NCBI GenBank assembly: GCA_037138475.1
Contig: JBAXII010000009.1
Location: forward strand, 1 to 61,411
DNA: 61,411 nucleotides
Direction: 5' to 3'
Origin: JAGOLU01 sp037138475
GTDB lineage: Bacteria > Patescibacteriota > Microgenomatia > UBA1406 > GWC2-37-13
Below the pieces are notes generated by a model that did not search any database, was not told where the DNA came from, and saw only the letters and a list, made by a program, of their open reading frames with translations. How positions within the stretch are numbered: the first letter of the stretch is position 1; every line of letters starts with the position of its first letter. The position numbers and the translations under genes were made by a program. Below are positions 16,085 to 23,763 of the stretch, piece after piece.

Positions 16085-16999
16085 ATGTCAGACACTCTAT
16101 CTCGCGCAAAAAAACTCTTTGACCTCGGAGCCCACTTGGGCCACCGCAAAAACCGTCTCCACCCTCGTGCACGCAAATACGTCTTTCAGATCGTAGATGG
16201 CGTTTCCATCATCGACCTTGAGAAAACCATCGGACAGATCGACACCGCAAAAGCCTTTTTGAAGCAGGCTGGAGCCGAGGACAAATCACTGCTCTTTTGT
16301 GCCACGAAGAAAAATATCGCTGCACACACCATGAAGCTCGCAGGTGAGGTCGGCGCACACTTTATCACCACCAAGTGGCTCCCAGGACTATTCACGAACT
16401 TTGACACGATCGCCAAAAACGTCAAAAAGCTCCGCACCCTCCGTGAGCAAAAGCTCACTGGTGAGTGGGGCAAATTTGTGAAGCACGAGCAGGTCGCTCT
16501 CGAAAAAGAGATGCGCAAGCTCGAGCGCCTCTACTCAGGCATCGTCACGATGAACAAAACGCCAGATGTCGTCCTCATCGTCGATACAAAGCGTGAGAAA
16601 AATGCAGTCACTGAGTCCAACAAGATCAAGATCCCCTCCATTGCCATAGTTGATACCAACTGCAATCCAGATGAGGTCACCTATCCTATCGTCCTCAATG
16701 ACGATACTCCAGGTGCACTCGAAGCAGTATTGACTGAGGTCGCCTCAGTGTACAAGCGCATTCCAAAAGTAGTAGTGACACGTCCTGAAACTATCTCAGA
16801 GCACATGGTAGCCGAAGGTGTAAAGCCTGCTCCAAAAGCTCCAGAAAAAGCAGTAGAAGCAAAACCAGTCAAAGCTGAAAAGGTCGAAGCACCCAAAGCG
16901 CCAGCCAAAAAGGTAGTAGTCGAAGCACCAGCCAAAAAAGCACTGGTGAAAAAAGCAGCTGCCAAAAAAGCTTCAACCACAAAGAAAAAAGCAAAGTAA
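16085..16999 (+). CDS. rpsB: Ribosomal protein S2 with Lys/Ala-rich extension
   Basis: Component of the 30S subunit. The S2 core covers residues 1-245 (DLGAHLGHRKNRLHPRARKYVF; FCATKKNI; TKWLPGLFTNF; IVDTNCNPDEV), quoted here in short pieces. A tail of about 60 residues made almost only of Ala, Lys, Pro, Val and Glu follows; most S2 proteins end near 240-260. Such basic tails on ribosomal proteins are common in Patescibacteria. tsf follows, as in most bacteria. Confidence 0.95.
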   Translation: MSDTLSRAKKLFDLGAHLGHRKNRLHPRARKYVFQIVDGVSIIDLEKTIGQIDTAKAFLKQAGAEDKSLLFCATKKNIAAHTMKLAGEVGAHFITTKWLPGLFTNFDTIAKNVKKLRTLREQKLTGEWGKFVKHEQVALEKEMRKLERLYSGIVTMNKTPDVVLIVDTKREKNAVTESNKIKIPSIAIVDTNCNPDEVTYPIVLNDDTPGALEAVLTEVASVYKRIPKVVVTRPETISEHMVAEGVKPAPKAPEKAVEAKPVKAEKVEAPKAPAKKVVVEAPAKKALVKKAAAKKASTTKKKAK

Positions 17000-17059
17000 C
17001 ACTCTGCATACTGTTGCCCTAGATGTGCGACCTGCGAACGTCAGCCACCTAGATCCATC

Positions 17060-17131
17060 TCCATCCTTCATTCTCCATTCTTCATTCTTCATTCTTCATT
17101 GTCAATTATCAATTATTAATTATTAATTATC
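17060..17131. repeat. Heptanucleotide tract (CATTCTT to AATTATT) before tsf
   Basis: Ten 7-nt units shift stepwise from CATTCTC through CATTCTT to AATTATC and AATTATT between rpsB and tsf. Confidence 0.85.
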
Positions 17132-17196
17132 CCTTCCCCTCCTATTTCCTCCCTTTTCCTGTAAAATACTTGCACTTATCTATTTTATAGCATTTT

Positions 17197-17655
17197 ATGG
17201 CACTCGATCTGGTACTCCTCAAAAAACTCCGTGAAGAGACAGGCGTCTCTTTTTCAGTCTGTAAAAAAGCCCTCGAAGAAGGTGAAAATAATATTGAGAA
17301 GGCCAAAAAACTCCTGAGCAAATGGGGTGAAAAAAAGGCAGCAGACAAGGCAGACAGAGCAACTGGACAGGGCGTCATCGCGACCTATGTCCATCACAAC
17401 AAAAAAGTCGCCGCCATGGTTGAGCTGAACTCCGAGACTGACTTCGTCTCAGGCAACGACGAGTTCCGCAAGCTCGCGGGCGAGATCGCTATGCAGGTCG
17501 CGACGATGAATCCTGAGTCAGTCGAGGAACTCCTCAAGCAGGACTACATTCGCGAGACCAGCAAAACCATCGATGGCCTTCTCAAAGATGCAGTGCTGAA
17601 GTTTGGTGAAAACACCAAAATCTCTCGTATCCAAAGGTGGGAGATCGGACGCTGA
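17197..17655 (+). CDS. tsf: Elongation factor Ts, short form
   Basis: Nucleotide exchange factor for EF-Tu. The 152-residue protein has the UBA-like N-domain with LREETGVSFSVCKKALEE and the NSETDFVSGNDEF core motif, but only one core subdomain, compared with about 280 residues in E. coli. Short EF-Ts forms are known (for example in Thermus), and this length is plausible for Patescibacteria. The final 36 codons (17548-17655) recur at 21118-21225 with eight synonymous changes and one replacement. In most bacteria pyrH and frr follow; here frr is 5.5 kb away. Confidence 0.9.
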   Translation: MALDLVLLKKLREETGVSFSVCKKALEEGENNIEKAKKLLSKWGEKKAADKADRATGQGVIATYVHHNKKVAAMVELNSETDFVSGNDEFRKLAGEIAMQVATMNPESVEELLKQDYIRETSKTIDGLLKDAVLKFGENTKISRIQRWEIGR

Positions 17656-17688
17656 AAGTGCTCGCAGTGTATCATTTGTCTTTATCAT

Positions 17689-18408
17689 ATGGCAAAGCGG
17701 CATAGTTCAATCATCACGCGCGTACTGGTTGGCTTGGGGATAGCTGTACTCACAGGGGGTCTGGTATACGCATACATGTCTTTTACTGCTCAACCTCCGC
17801 TCAAGTCAACTCTTACGGTAAAAGTACCAGTCACCATCAAGAATGCAAAGCTTGAGTATCGAGGCAAATTTTCCCAATACAGCGATACAGAGCAGATGAA
17901 GCGTGCATATGAGAGCTCTATCGCCACCTTTTCGGCAAGACTCAGTCAAATACCTGGAATCATCGAAAAGCCAAACTCGTACGCGCTGAAGCCTGATACA
18001 CGCAACCATACTGACGAGATCGCCTACTCTCGCCTTATCGAGTTTGAGTCCACTAAGTCACTTCCTCCTGTGTTGGAACTATTGCGACAAGAGAGATATC
18101 AGCTCAGTCTGAGCGAACTCGTATATACGATCCCAGATTTAGAAAATCAAATCCGCGATTCTCTGGTCAGTCAGCTTGACCCACAAATCTCGGCATATGC
18201 ATCTCTCCTGGGTCGCAAAAAGTACAACGTTACAAATGTCGATTTGATCAGCAACTTCCAGTCTCCAGCCGGGACGGGATGTAGTGATACATCAATGTCC
18301 GTAAATGCTGATACACCTGACTCGTATTTTGATACCCTTTTCACTACATTACAATCATCGTCTCCCGGGTGTATCTTCCCTATCAGGATCGAAGTAGAGC
18401 TGAGGTGA
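17689..18408 (+). CDS. Membrane-anchored protein of unknown function
   Basis: A 239-residue protein with a basic start, one membrane helix (about 11-31) and an extracytoplasmic domain with mixed helices and strands. The domain has two Cys (in GTGCSD and SPGCIFP) that could form a disulfide. No family recognised. It starts 33 nt after tsf and lies inside the segment bounded by the two tsf 3' ends, so it may belong to an inserted unit or be the original neighbour of tsf. Confidence 0.65.
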   Translation: MAKRHSSIITRVLVGLGIAVLTGGLVYAYMSFTAQPPLKSTLTVKVPVTIKNAKLEYRGKFSQYSDTEQMKRAYESSIATFSARLSQIPGIIEKPNSYALKPDTRNHTDEIAYSRLIEFESTKSLPPVLELLRQERYQLSLSELVYTIPDLENQIRDSLVSQLDPQISAYASLLGRKKYNVTNVDLISNFQSPAGTGCSDTSMSVNADTPDSYFDTLFTTLQSSSPGCIFPIRIEVELR

Positions 18409-18450
18409 CAAGGAGACTTGTTCGCATGTATACATGTGATATATGAGAAT

Positions 18451-18478
18451 CCCCCCGCGTGCTTGCGCACACGGGGGG
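18451..18478. terminator. GC-rich hairpin between convergent genes
   Basis: CCCCCCGCGTGC, loop TTGC, GCACACGGGGGG: a stem of 11 pairs with one mismatch. Neither side has a clear T-run, so termination is inferred from position. Confidence 0.5.
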
Positions 18479-18500
18479 AAGACACTACAGGAATAGATTC

Positions 18501-18520
18501 GCCGAGATATGCATCTCGGC
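18501..18520. terminator. Hairpin just after the GHKL ATPase stop
   Basis: GCCGAGAT, loop ATGC, ATCTCGGC: a perfect 8-bp stem 3 nt beyond the minus-strand stop codon. No T-run follows. Confidence 0.4.
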
Positions 18521-18523
18521 ACA

Positions 18524-20086
18524 TTACTTATTCAATCTTTTTGCTGCCCGACCATCAGAGATTTTTTGACCCTGTTTTGATCTGGCTTCAAACACATCAT
18601 TTTTGATTTGTAGACCCAAAATGATTTCGGCTATGGAGCGTCTACTAGCATCATTGTATGCGTTGCCGTCCACGATGGCATGCAGCGCACTCAATATACA
18701 CTTCTCGGCATAACGTTCAGTCCAGTTTGGATTCTTAAAGCTCGACACCTGAATGTAGTCGGGGTGATTGGTCACTATCAAGATCGTATGTATCGACTCT
18801 TGATACATCCATCTATATCCCGTTGCTGTAGTTGGTGCAAACACAACGCGCAACTTACTGAGTGCAGGTGTCTGAGGCTTTTGGACGGGTCTATCACGTT
18901 CTGGAGCAGTATTATAATCTTTTTTACGTGAAACAGTAGGACTCGGAGTAGTTGAGACTTTACCGTTTCCATGTATGCCTCGATCGGGGGCAGCCTCACC
19001 GGTCAAACCTATATTCATCGCCTGCAGTTTTTCTTGCAGGGTAGGGAGCGCTACTAGATCGTCAAGCAGTGCCTGTGCTATATCTTTGATGCGATTGGTT
19101 TGGTCATGCTTTCTACGATCTATCACACGATCGTATACCTTCACTCCGTGCATTTCCATCCACGCATTGAGTGCATCAGCAAGCCGTTGAAGACCTGCAA
19201 GCTGATAGCCCGACCTGTCTTGGTTGGTGTCTAGTTCACGTAAGATTATTATCCCATCAACTTGGTCCAATAGCTCGACGAGAAAGTCGTCGAGATAGAT
19301 ATCTTGAACTTTCATTTGGGCACGAATCTTTCTCCATGGTATATCAAAAGGCTTTTCTTCCGGACACACGACTAAGTTAGGACTTCTCCCATCAGCCTGA
19401 TGATACAAGCGGATCAACCCATCTACAAGACGCCACTCACCGAGTCGCTCTCCAGCAAACTCACGCGGTGTCACGATGTGGCATTCGCCTAATGGCCCAT
19501 ATATCCACACTGGTACACCGCTCTCCACGAGCAACCTATTATATTTGTTCAACAGTGCGTCTATGAGCTCTTTGACTGTAAATGTGATAAGGGCACTGGG
19601 CATCTCGACTGCCACTACTGTGCTATAGTTTGCGTACTGTGAGGGCACACTCTTGGGTAATAAAACATTTTCCACAATCTCTACCGCTATATCCCCTTTT
19701 TCTAAAGCGTCTCTTCTCAGAACAAATTTGGTAAATAAGTCTGCACCTTTGCGGGTATAAAATGCTGTTGCCTTGCCACAAGCCAAACCTCCAATGAGAC
19801 CAGTTCCTCGCTTGCCAGCAAATTTCCTTATGTTGAGCTTTTGTGAGTTGCCCACATTTTCGAGCACGTGTTTTACTTGTTCCTGATTCATTCCTATTCC
19901 TGGGTCACAAACCAGCATCATTCCATTCAAAAACAGGACATGAACGGGCTTTTGTACACCGATTGCTACACAGGCATCGATCGCGTTTTGCAACAACTCG
20001 ACTATCGCAGTTAGCGGGCCATATTGACCAATGATAAACTTCAGAAACGAACTTGTATCTACTTTAATATTGACTGAATTACTCAT
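18524..20086 (-). CDS. GHKL (Hsp90/MutL/histidine-kinase fold) ATPase of unknown system
   Basis: A 520-residue protein whose first 200 residues form a GHKL ATP-binding domain: N-box ELLQNAIDA (30-38), G1 DPGIGM (61-66), and G2 GKRGTGLIGG (91-100). A middle domain follows (TPREFAGERLGEW..., DIYLDDFLVELLDQ), then a Pro/Ser/Thr-rich hinge and a C-terminal domain rich in aromatic residues (FAPTTATGYRWMY). It is neither HtpG, MutL nor GyrB by length or order. A strong Shine-Dalgarno AAGGAG sits 4 nt before ATG, unlike most genes here. It is the second gene after the HTH protein (53-nt gap). The architecture would suit nucleic-acid remodelling, stress or phage response; function is not known. Confidence 0.75.
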   Translation of the reverse strand: MSNSVNIKVDTSSFLKFIIGQYGPLTAIVELLQNAIDACVAIGVQKPVHVLFLNGMMLVCDPGIGMNQEQVKHVLENVGNSQKLNIRKFAGKRGTGLIGGLACGKATAFYTRKGADLFTKFVLRRDALEKGDIAVEIVENVLLPKSVPSQYANYSTVVAVEMPSALITFTVKELIDALLNKYNRLLVESGVPVWIYGPLGECHIVTPREFAGERLGEWRLVDGLIRLYHQADGRSPNLVVCPEEKPFDIPWRKIRAQMKVQDIYLDDFLVELLDQVDGIIILRELDTNQDRSGYQLAGLQRLADALNAWMEMHGVKVYDRVIDRRKHDQTNRIKDIAQALLDDLVALPTLQEKLQAMNIGLTGEAAPDRGIHGNGKVSTTPSPTVSRKKDYNTAPERDRPVQKPQTPALSKLRVVFAPTTATGYRWMYQESIHTILIVTNHPDYIQVSSFKNPNWTERYAEKCILSALHAIVDGNAYNDASRRSIAEIILGLQIKNDVFEARSKQGQKISDGRAAKRLNK

Positions 20087-20139
20087 TTGACTCCTTTTTC
20101 ATTGTGCCATTCAAACACATTCTTGATTGTCTGAAAGGC

Positions 20140-20871
20140 CTAATTATTGTAGCATTCTATTGCAAGAATCCTATTCGATAGTTCTGCGATCGCTGCACTG
20201 TAAGTTGTGCGCATGATCACGAGTTTCTTTGGATCATACAAAACTGTTGAGGCAAGGCCTATAAAAGCACTCAGCAAATCATCATGATCTTCCTCCTGAA
20301 TGATATCTGTTGGTCTTGTGATAAATCCTCCTTCCCACACTAGGTGTATGTGTGAATGTTCAGACCTCAGAGCATGGACAGTGTGCACAAACTTCGACCA
20401 TACTTCACTGTGTGCATTGCGCATACTCGCAATCTCTATGTTGTTCATATGAGCGAGATCTTGCATGCACTTTTTTAGTCTGTCATGCTCTTTGGTAATC
20501 TGTCCATAATATTCACGTGCAAGTGACTGTATGTCACTCTGAAGTCGTGGGGTCAATTTTCGTCCCCCTTGTATCACCCGTACTAGATGATCGCGGGTCA
20601 CTTGCAACCGAGCTGCAATTTGGATGTTTTCTCGCGTGGCTTGACTTAGCATGTGTGCCAAAAGGAGCAGAATGGGATCTGCACGTATTTGGCATTCTGC
20701 TGCAAGCAATGCGATCAACTGAACCTCATGCGATCCATGCACATTCCCCCCTCGAATCCAGTTTTTAGCGGTTTGCTCAGTCACACCTATGCTCTGAAGT
20801 AATTTTGTTACTTCTCCAATTGTAAGCCTTTCAGCTAACTTTGCCAGATCACTACTGTATTTATTTGTCAT
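20140..20871 (-). CDS. HTH-domain protein, probable autoregulator of the GHKL operon
   Basis: A 243-residue protein with two helix-turn-helix-like regions. The first (LTIGEVTKLLQSIGVTEQ, about 17-42) ends in TAKNWIRGG. The second (IQIAARLQVTRDHLVRVIQG, about 79-100) is XRE-like. The C-terminal half (about 115-243) is helical and unrecognised. I start at the ATG rather than the upstream GTG because AAGGAG lies 6 nt before it. Two palindromes upstream (20958-21001), one overlapping the -10, are likely operators. As first gene of the pair it probably represses its own operon, though a sensory or effector role for the C-terminal half is possible. Confidence 0.7.
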   Translation of the reverse strand: MTNKYSSDLAKLAERLTIGEVTKLLQSIGVTEQTAKNWIRGGNVHGSHEVQLIALLAAECQIRADPILLLLAHMLSQATRENIQIAARLQVTRDHLVRVIQGGRKLTPRLQSDIQSLAREYYGQITKEHDRLKKCMQDLAHMNNIEIASMRNAHSEVWSKFVHTVHALRSEHSHIHLVWEGGFITRPTDIIQEEDHDDLLSAFIGLASTVLYDPKKLVIMRTTYSAAIAELSNRILAIECYNN

Positions 20872-20957
20872 CACTTACTCCTTATATTTCTATTCTTTCT
20901 ATTCCTGTAATGTGAAAGTGCGAGGTATAAACCTCACCATAGTATCCACCCATACAA

Positions 20958-21001
20958 ACACAACATTGTGTAAGATGAAAAGATACTATAAGTATTATAG
21001 T
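20958..21001 (-). promoter_or_regulatory. Palindromic operators over the HTH/GHKL promoter
   Basis: ACTATAAGTATTATAGT (20985-21001) is a palindrome with 7-bp arms and contains the minus-strand -10 TATAAT. ACACAACATTGTGT (20958-20971) is a second perfect palindrome just downstream. Their position fits repression by the HTH protein. Confidence 0.6.
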
Positions 21002-21117
21002 TTAGGTTTATGATTTATGTGAGCATTCGCAGGTATATTGCTCGCCTGATATCCGAGACGAAGGTATTCAAAACCTACATGGGCTAGGCGGTAGAAAGAT
21101 ATGATAGCGAGATCTAT

Positions 21118-21225
21118 ATTCGTGAGACCAGCAAAACTATCGATGGACTACTGAAGGATGCAGTGCTGAAGTTTGGTGAAAATACCAAAATCTTTCGTAT
21201 CCAAAGGTGGGAGATCGGACGATGA
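21118..21225 (+). pseudogene. tsf: Duplicated 3' end of tsf
   Basis: Thirty-six codons including the stop match tsf 17548-17655. Of nine differences, eight are synonymous and one changes Ser to Phe. Homology drops sharply 5' of the ATT codon, with only scattered matches and an in-frame TAG, and ends at the stop codon. The preserved reading of such a short piece is unusual for a decaying fragment. It suggests an att-like duplication, with one 3' end brought in from another tsf. Confidence 0.8.
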
Positions 21226-21273
21226 ACACCTGTTACTGTATCTGACACAATCTGAACTACACTCTATAACCTT

Positions 21274-21560
21274 TGTTTGAGTCTGACTCAAACTCACACT
21301 CGTCCATCGAATCGATATGTACGCGAGTCTGCTGTGTGACTCCCCCTCATGAAATGAGGGGGTAACTGAACGAAGTGAAGTGGGGGTGTAGTGAGCGGAT
21401 AAGTCACAGTTGGTTACACTTCAGCAGATCACGAACTCACCCACATCCCTTGGGGGTTACACACTCCACGCCTGGGGAGGGGTGTACTCTGTACTCTACA
21501 CCCCCTGGCTCATTGCATTCGCCTTCCCCCTCGTTCGGAAACGAGGGGGAGTTTGTAGTC
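21274..21560. repeat. Palindrome mosaic downstream of the tsf fragment
   Basis: It begins with the perfect inverted repeat GTTTGAGTC-T-GACTCAAAC (about 21275-21293), followed by CCCCCTCATGAAATGAGGGGG and CCCCCTCGTTCGGAAACGAG units. No gene is supported between 21226 and 21560. Confidence 0.65.
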
Positions 21561-21601
21561 AATAAAAAGAATGGGCCGGATGCGCTTTCGCGCATCCGGC
21601 C
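21561..21601 (-). terminator. Rho-independent terminator of the first small Cys-rich gene
   Basis: GGCCGGATGCGC, loop GAAA, GCGCATCCGGCC (12-bp perfect stem), followed on the minus strand by CATTCTTTTTATT. Confidence 0.9.
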
Positions 21602-21622
21602 AGTTGGGAAGATTAAATAACC

Positions 21623-21841
21623 TTAAATCACCTTTGTACCATCGCACATGGTACAGGTTTCCTCAATGGTTATTCTGATCCGAAGAGTTCTAGTACCAGT
21701 TCCACGACAGAAGGTACATTCGCCGCCCATGCGGGCGACTCCCGTACCACGGCACTTGGGACAATCAACTTCTTCTTCTTCGGTAATCTCACCGGTGACT
21801 GTGCCTCTACCGAAACAACCTGGGCATTTAAATTCAACCAT
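21623..21841 (-). CDS. Small four-repeat CxxCxGxG zinc-finger protein (copy 1)
   Basis: A 72-residue protein with four Cys pairs resembling the DnaJ zinc-finger repeat: CPGCFGRG, CPKCRGTG, CTFCRGTG, CTMCDGTK. Without J or C-terminal domains it is not DnaJ; two zinc ions and a binding role for protein or RNA are likely. The start is the ATG preceded by AAGGAGTAAA, a clear Shine-Dalgarno. It forms a single-gene unit with a TTGATA-17-TATACT promoter, a structured leader and its own terminator. Promoter, leader fold, length and terminator type are shared with the copy at 31075-31293. Confidence 0.8.
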   Translation of the reverse strand: MVEFKCPGCFGRGTVTGEITEEEEVDCPKCRGTGVARMGGECTFCRGTGTRTLRIRITIEETCTMCDGTKVI

Positions 21842-21861
21842 TTTACTCCTTTTTATTTTTC

Positions 21862-21951
21862 TCACCGGAGCGACAGATTAGTGAGCCCGAGCCCACCATG
21901 CTTGCGGTGAGAACGAAACTGTAGTATACGAGAGAGAGAGAGATTTATCAA
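21862..21951 (-). promoter_or_regulatory. Promoter and conserved structured leader of Cys-rich gene 1
   Basis: -35 TTGATA (21946-21951), 17-nt spacer, -10 TATACT (21923-21928). The leader folds by pairing TCACCG (21905-21910, minus) with CGGTGA (21862-21867). An inner hairpin GTGGGC-TCGG-GCTCAC lies at 21881-21896. The gene at 31075 has the same two stems, with an A-U to G-U change in the inner stem. The 3' arm lies close upstream of the Shine-Dalgarno. Candidate cis-regulatory RNA. Confidence 0.6.
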
Positions 21952-21960
21952 GAGCAATTG

Positions 21961-23037
21961 CTATAAGCTATACTTCACCATTTCTCTGATGAGCTGCAGC
22001 ACCTGATCTTTGGTATGTGCGGGGAAGTTTGCGATACGGATATGAGTGTCCTTTTGGTCTCCGTAGCCTTCTCCCACCAGATACCCATGTCGAGCCAAGT
22101 GCTCTATCAGCTTTGTCGAACCTCCCTGCACGGCGACTACCGGGGTTGTGCGCGAGCGATCAGCTGGTGTGGGTATCGCATGTGTGAGGAGCGGGTGCGC
22201 ATCGATGGCGCGAGAGAGGAGAACTGCTTTCTCCTCGGTCTGAGTACGTATGGACTCGATGCCCTGTGCACACATATCACCGAGGACCTGATGCAGGAGG
22301 TAGAGTCCGAGCACGTTTGGCGTCTCAGGGGTCTGTCCTTTATCATCAAAGGCGGCCAGTGTCGGGAAACGATGATACGAACCGATACTGGCTCCCGAAG
22401 TGAGTAGCTGCTGCGACTTTGCGACTGCGGCAGGGCTCGCGATGAGGATCGCCATACCTGCAGGGAGTCCAAATCCCTTTTGGACTGAGGCATACACCAT
22501 ATCGATAAGCGTATAGTCGATATCGGGGTAGGGGAGCGAAGAAACCGCATCGAGGGCGATCAGCTTGTCGGGATGGGTTTTTTTTACCTCGTGAATCTTC
22601 TGGATATCAAGCATCACCCCTGTTGAGGACTCATTATGGGTGAAGCATAAAAGCTCAGCTTCAGGGGGGACGGTGATATGGTCGAGATCAATGCATGTTT
22701 CAGGAGAGTAGGTAAATGAGAGAGGATGTTTGCCGAGTTCTGTAGCAATCTGAGCAAATCTCTTTCCAAACGCATCGTGGACATAGTGAGCAGATACGCG
22801 TGCGACGGTATTTTGGATGATACGCTCCCACGCCTCATTTGCACTCGCCAGGAAAAAAATTCGATGATCAGTGGGTATGCCAAGTAGCTGTCTCAGTCGA
22901 TTCTGCGTCTCACGATATAGTGCGCTAAACTCACTACTCCGGTGCGACAGAGACATGACTCCCTCAGCGACAGCTGCTTGCAAATACGTGGGGATAGTGG
23001 GATAGACTTGACTCGGCCCAACGGTAAAAAACCACAT
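21961..23037 (-). CDS. Class V PLP-dependent aminotransferase (SerC/SgaA-like)
   Basis: Transfers amino groups using PLP; phosphoserine or serine-glyoxylate type substrates are likely. The 358-residue protein starts FTVGPSQVYP, has SHRSSEFSALY (SerC-like), the aspartate region ALDAVSSLPY and the PLP lysine in SVQKGFGLPAG, then GYGDQKDTHIRIANFP near the end. I start at ATG 23037 because TACACT lies exactly 7 nt upstream, the leaderless spacing of this genome; the longer ORF would overlap that promoter. It is divergent from frr across a 96-nt gap. Confidence 0.85.
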   Translation of the reverse strand: MWFFTVGPSQVYPTIPTYLQAAVAEGVMSLSHRSSEFSALYRETQNRLRQLLGIPTDHRIFFLASANEAWERIIQNTVARVSAHYVHDAFGKRFAQIATELGKHPLSFTYSPETCIDLDHITVPPEAELLCFTHNESSTGVMLDIQKIHEVKKTHPDKLIALDAVSSLPYPDIDYTLIDMVYASVQKGFGLPAGMAILIASPAAVAKSQQLLTSGASIGSYHRFPTLAAFDDKGQTPETPNVLGLYLLHQVLGDMCAQGIESIRTQTEEKAVLLSRAIDAHPLLTHAIPTPADRSRTTPVVAVQGGSTKLIEHLARHGYLVGEGYGDQKDTHIRIANFPAHTKDQVLQLIREMVKYSL

Positions 23038-23133
23038 ACCATGAAGTGTAATGGAAAAATGATGAATGGGTACCGGAGAATACGACGCCATTTTGTATAG
23101 CGCACTTTTTCCTGTGTGCTACAATTTGTCCAT

Positions 23134-23685
23134 ATGAACCCAATCGCTGATCTCAAAAAACACTTTGAAAGTGCCATGGAGCACCTGAAAGATGAGCTAA
23201 AGACTATCAGGACGAGCCAAGCATCACCAGCACTCCTGGAAGGCATCTCAGTCGAGGCATATGGCACCACCATGCGTCTGGTTGAGCTCGCTACGATCAC
23301 GACGGATGGCCCATCCGCTATCGTCGTCGCACCTTTTGATCCCTCAACGATCCAAGATATTGAGCGAGGCATCCTCAAGTCACCACTTGGCATCTCTCCT
23401 TCAAATCAAAACGGGCGACTGGTAGTGCGCATGCCACCACTCTCTCAAGAACAGCGCGAAAAGTATGTAAAGCTCGCTGCACAGATCGTAGAAGAATCAA
23501 AAGGAGTCATTCGTGGGTATCGTGATGATATCCGCAAAAAGATACGCGCAGCATTTGATAAAAAAGAGATCACTGAAGACGATAAATTCAGATTTGAAAA
23601 ACAGGTAGATGAGGAAACGAAAAAAATAAATGAGGTCGCCGAAACTCATCGCGCAAATAAGGAAAAAGAAGTCATGACCGTCTGA
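23134..23685 (+). CDS. frr: Ribosome recycling factor
   Basis: Splits post-termination ribosomes together with EF-G. The 183-residue protein covers the whole family: N-terminal helix (MEHLKDELKTIRTSQASPAL), the LVVRMPPLSQEQREKYVKLA motif and the helical C-terminus. The start is the ATG 8 nt after TACAAT, not the earlier in-frame codon. rseP follows after 78 nt. The usual rpsB-tsf-pyrH-frr order is broken here by 5.5 kb of other DNA, and pyrH is not in the window. Confidence 0.93.
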   Translation: MNPIADLKKHFESAMEHLKDELKTIRTSQASPALLEGISVEAYGTTMRLVELATITTDGPSAIVVAPFDPSTIQDIERGILKSPLGISPSNQNGRLVVRMPPLSQEQREKYVKLAAQIVEESKGVIRGYRDDIRKKIRAAFDKKEITEDDKFRFEKQVDEETKKINEVAETHRANKEKEVMTV

Positions 23686-23763
23686 CGCACGTATGATCAA
23701 ACGCAGGAAGCCATCCGTTGGTAATTATTAATCAGCGTGCCTTGAAACAAAAATCATACCCCT

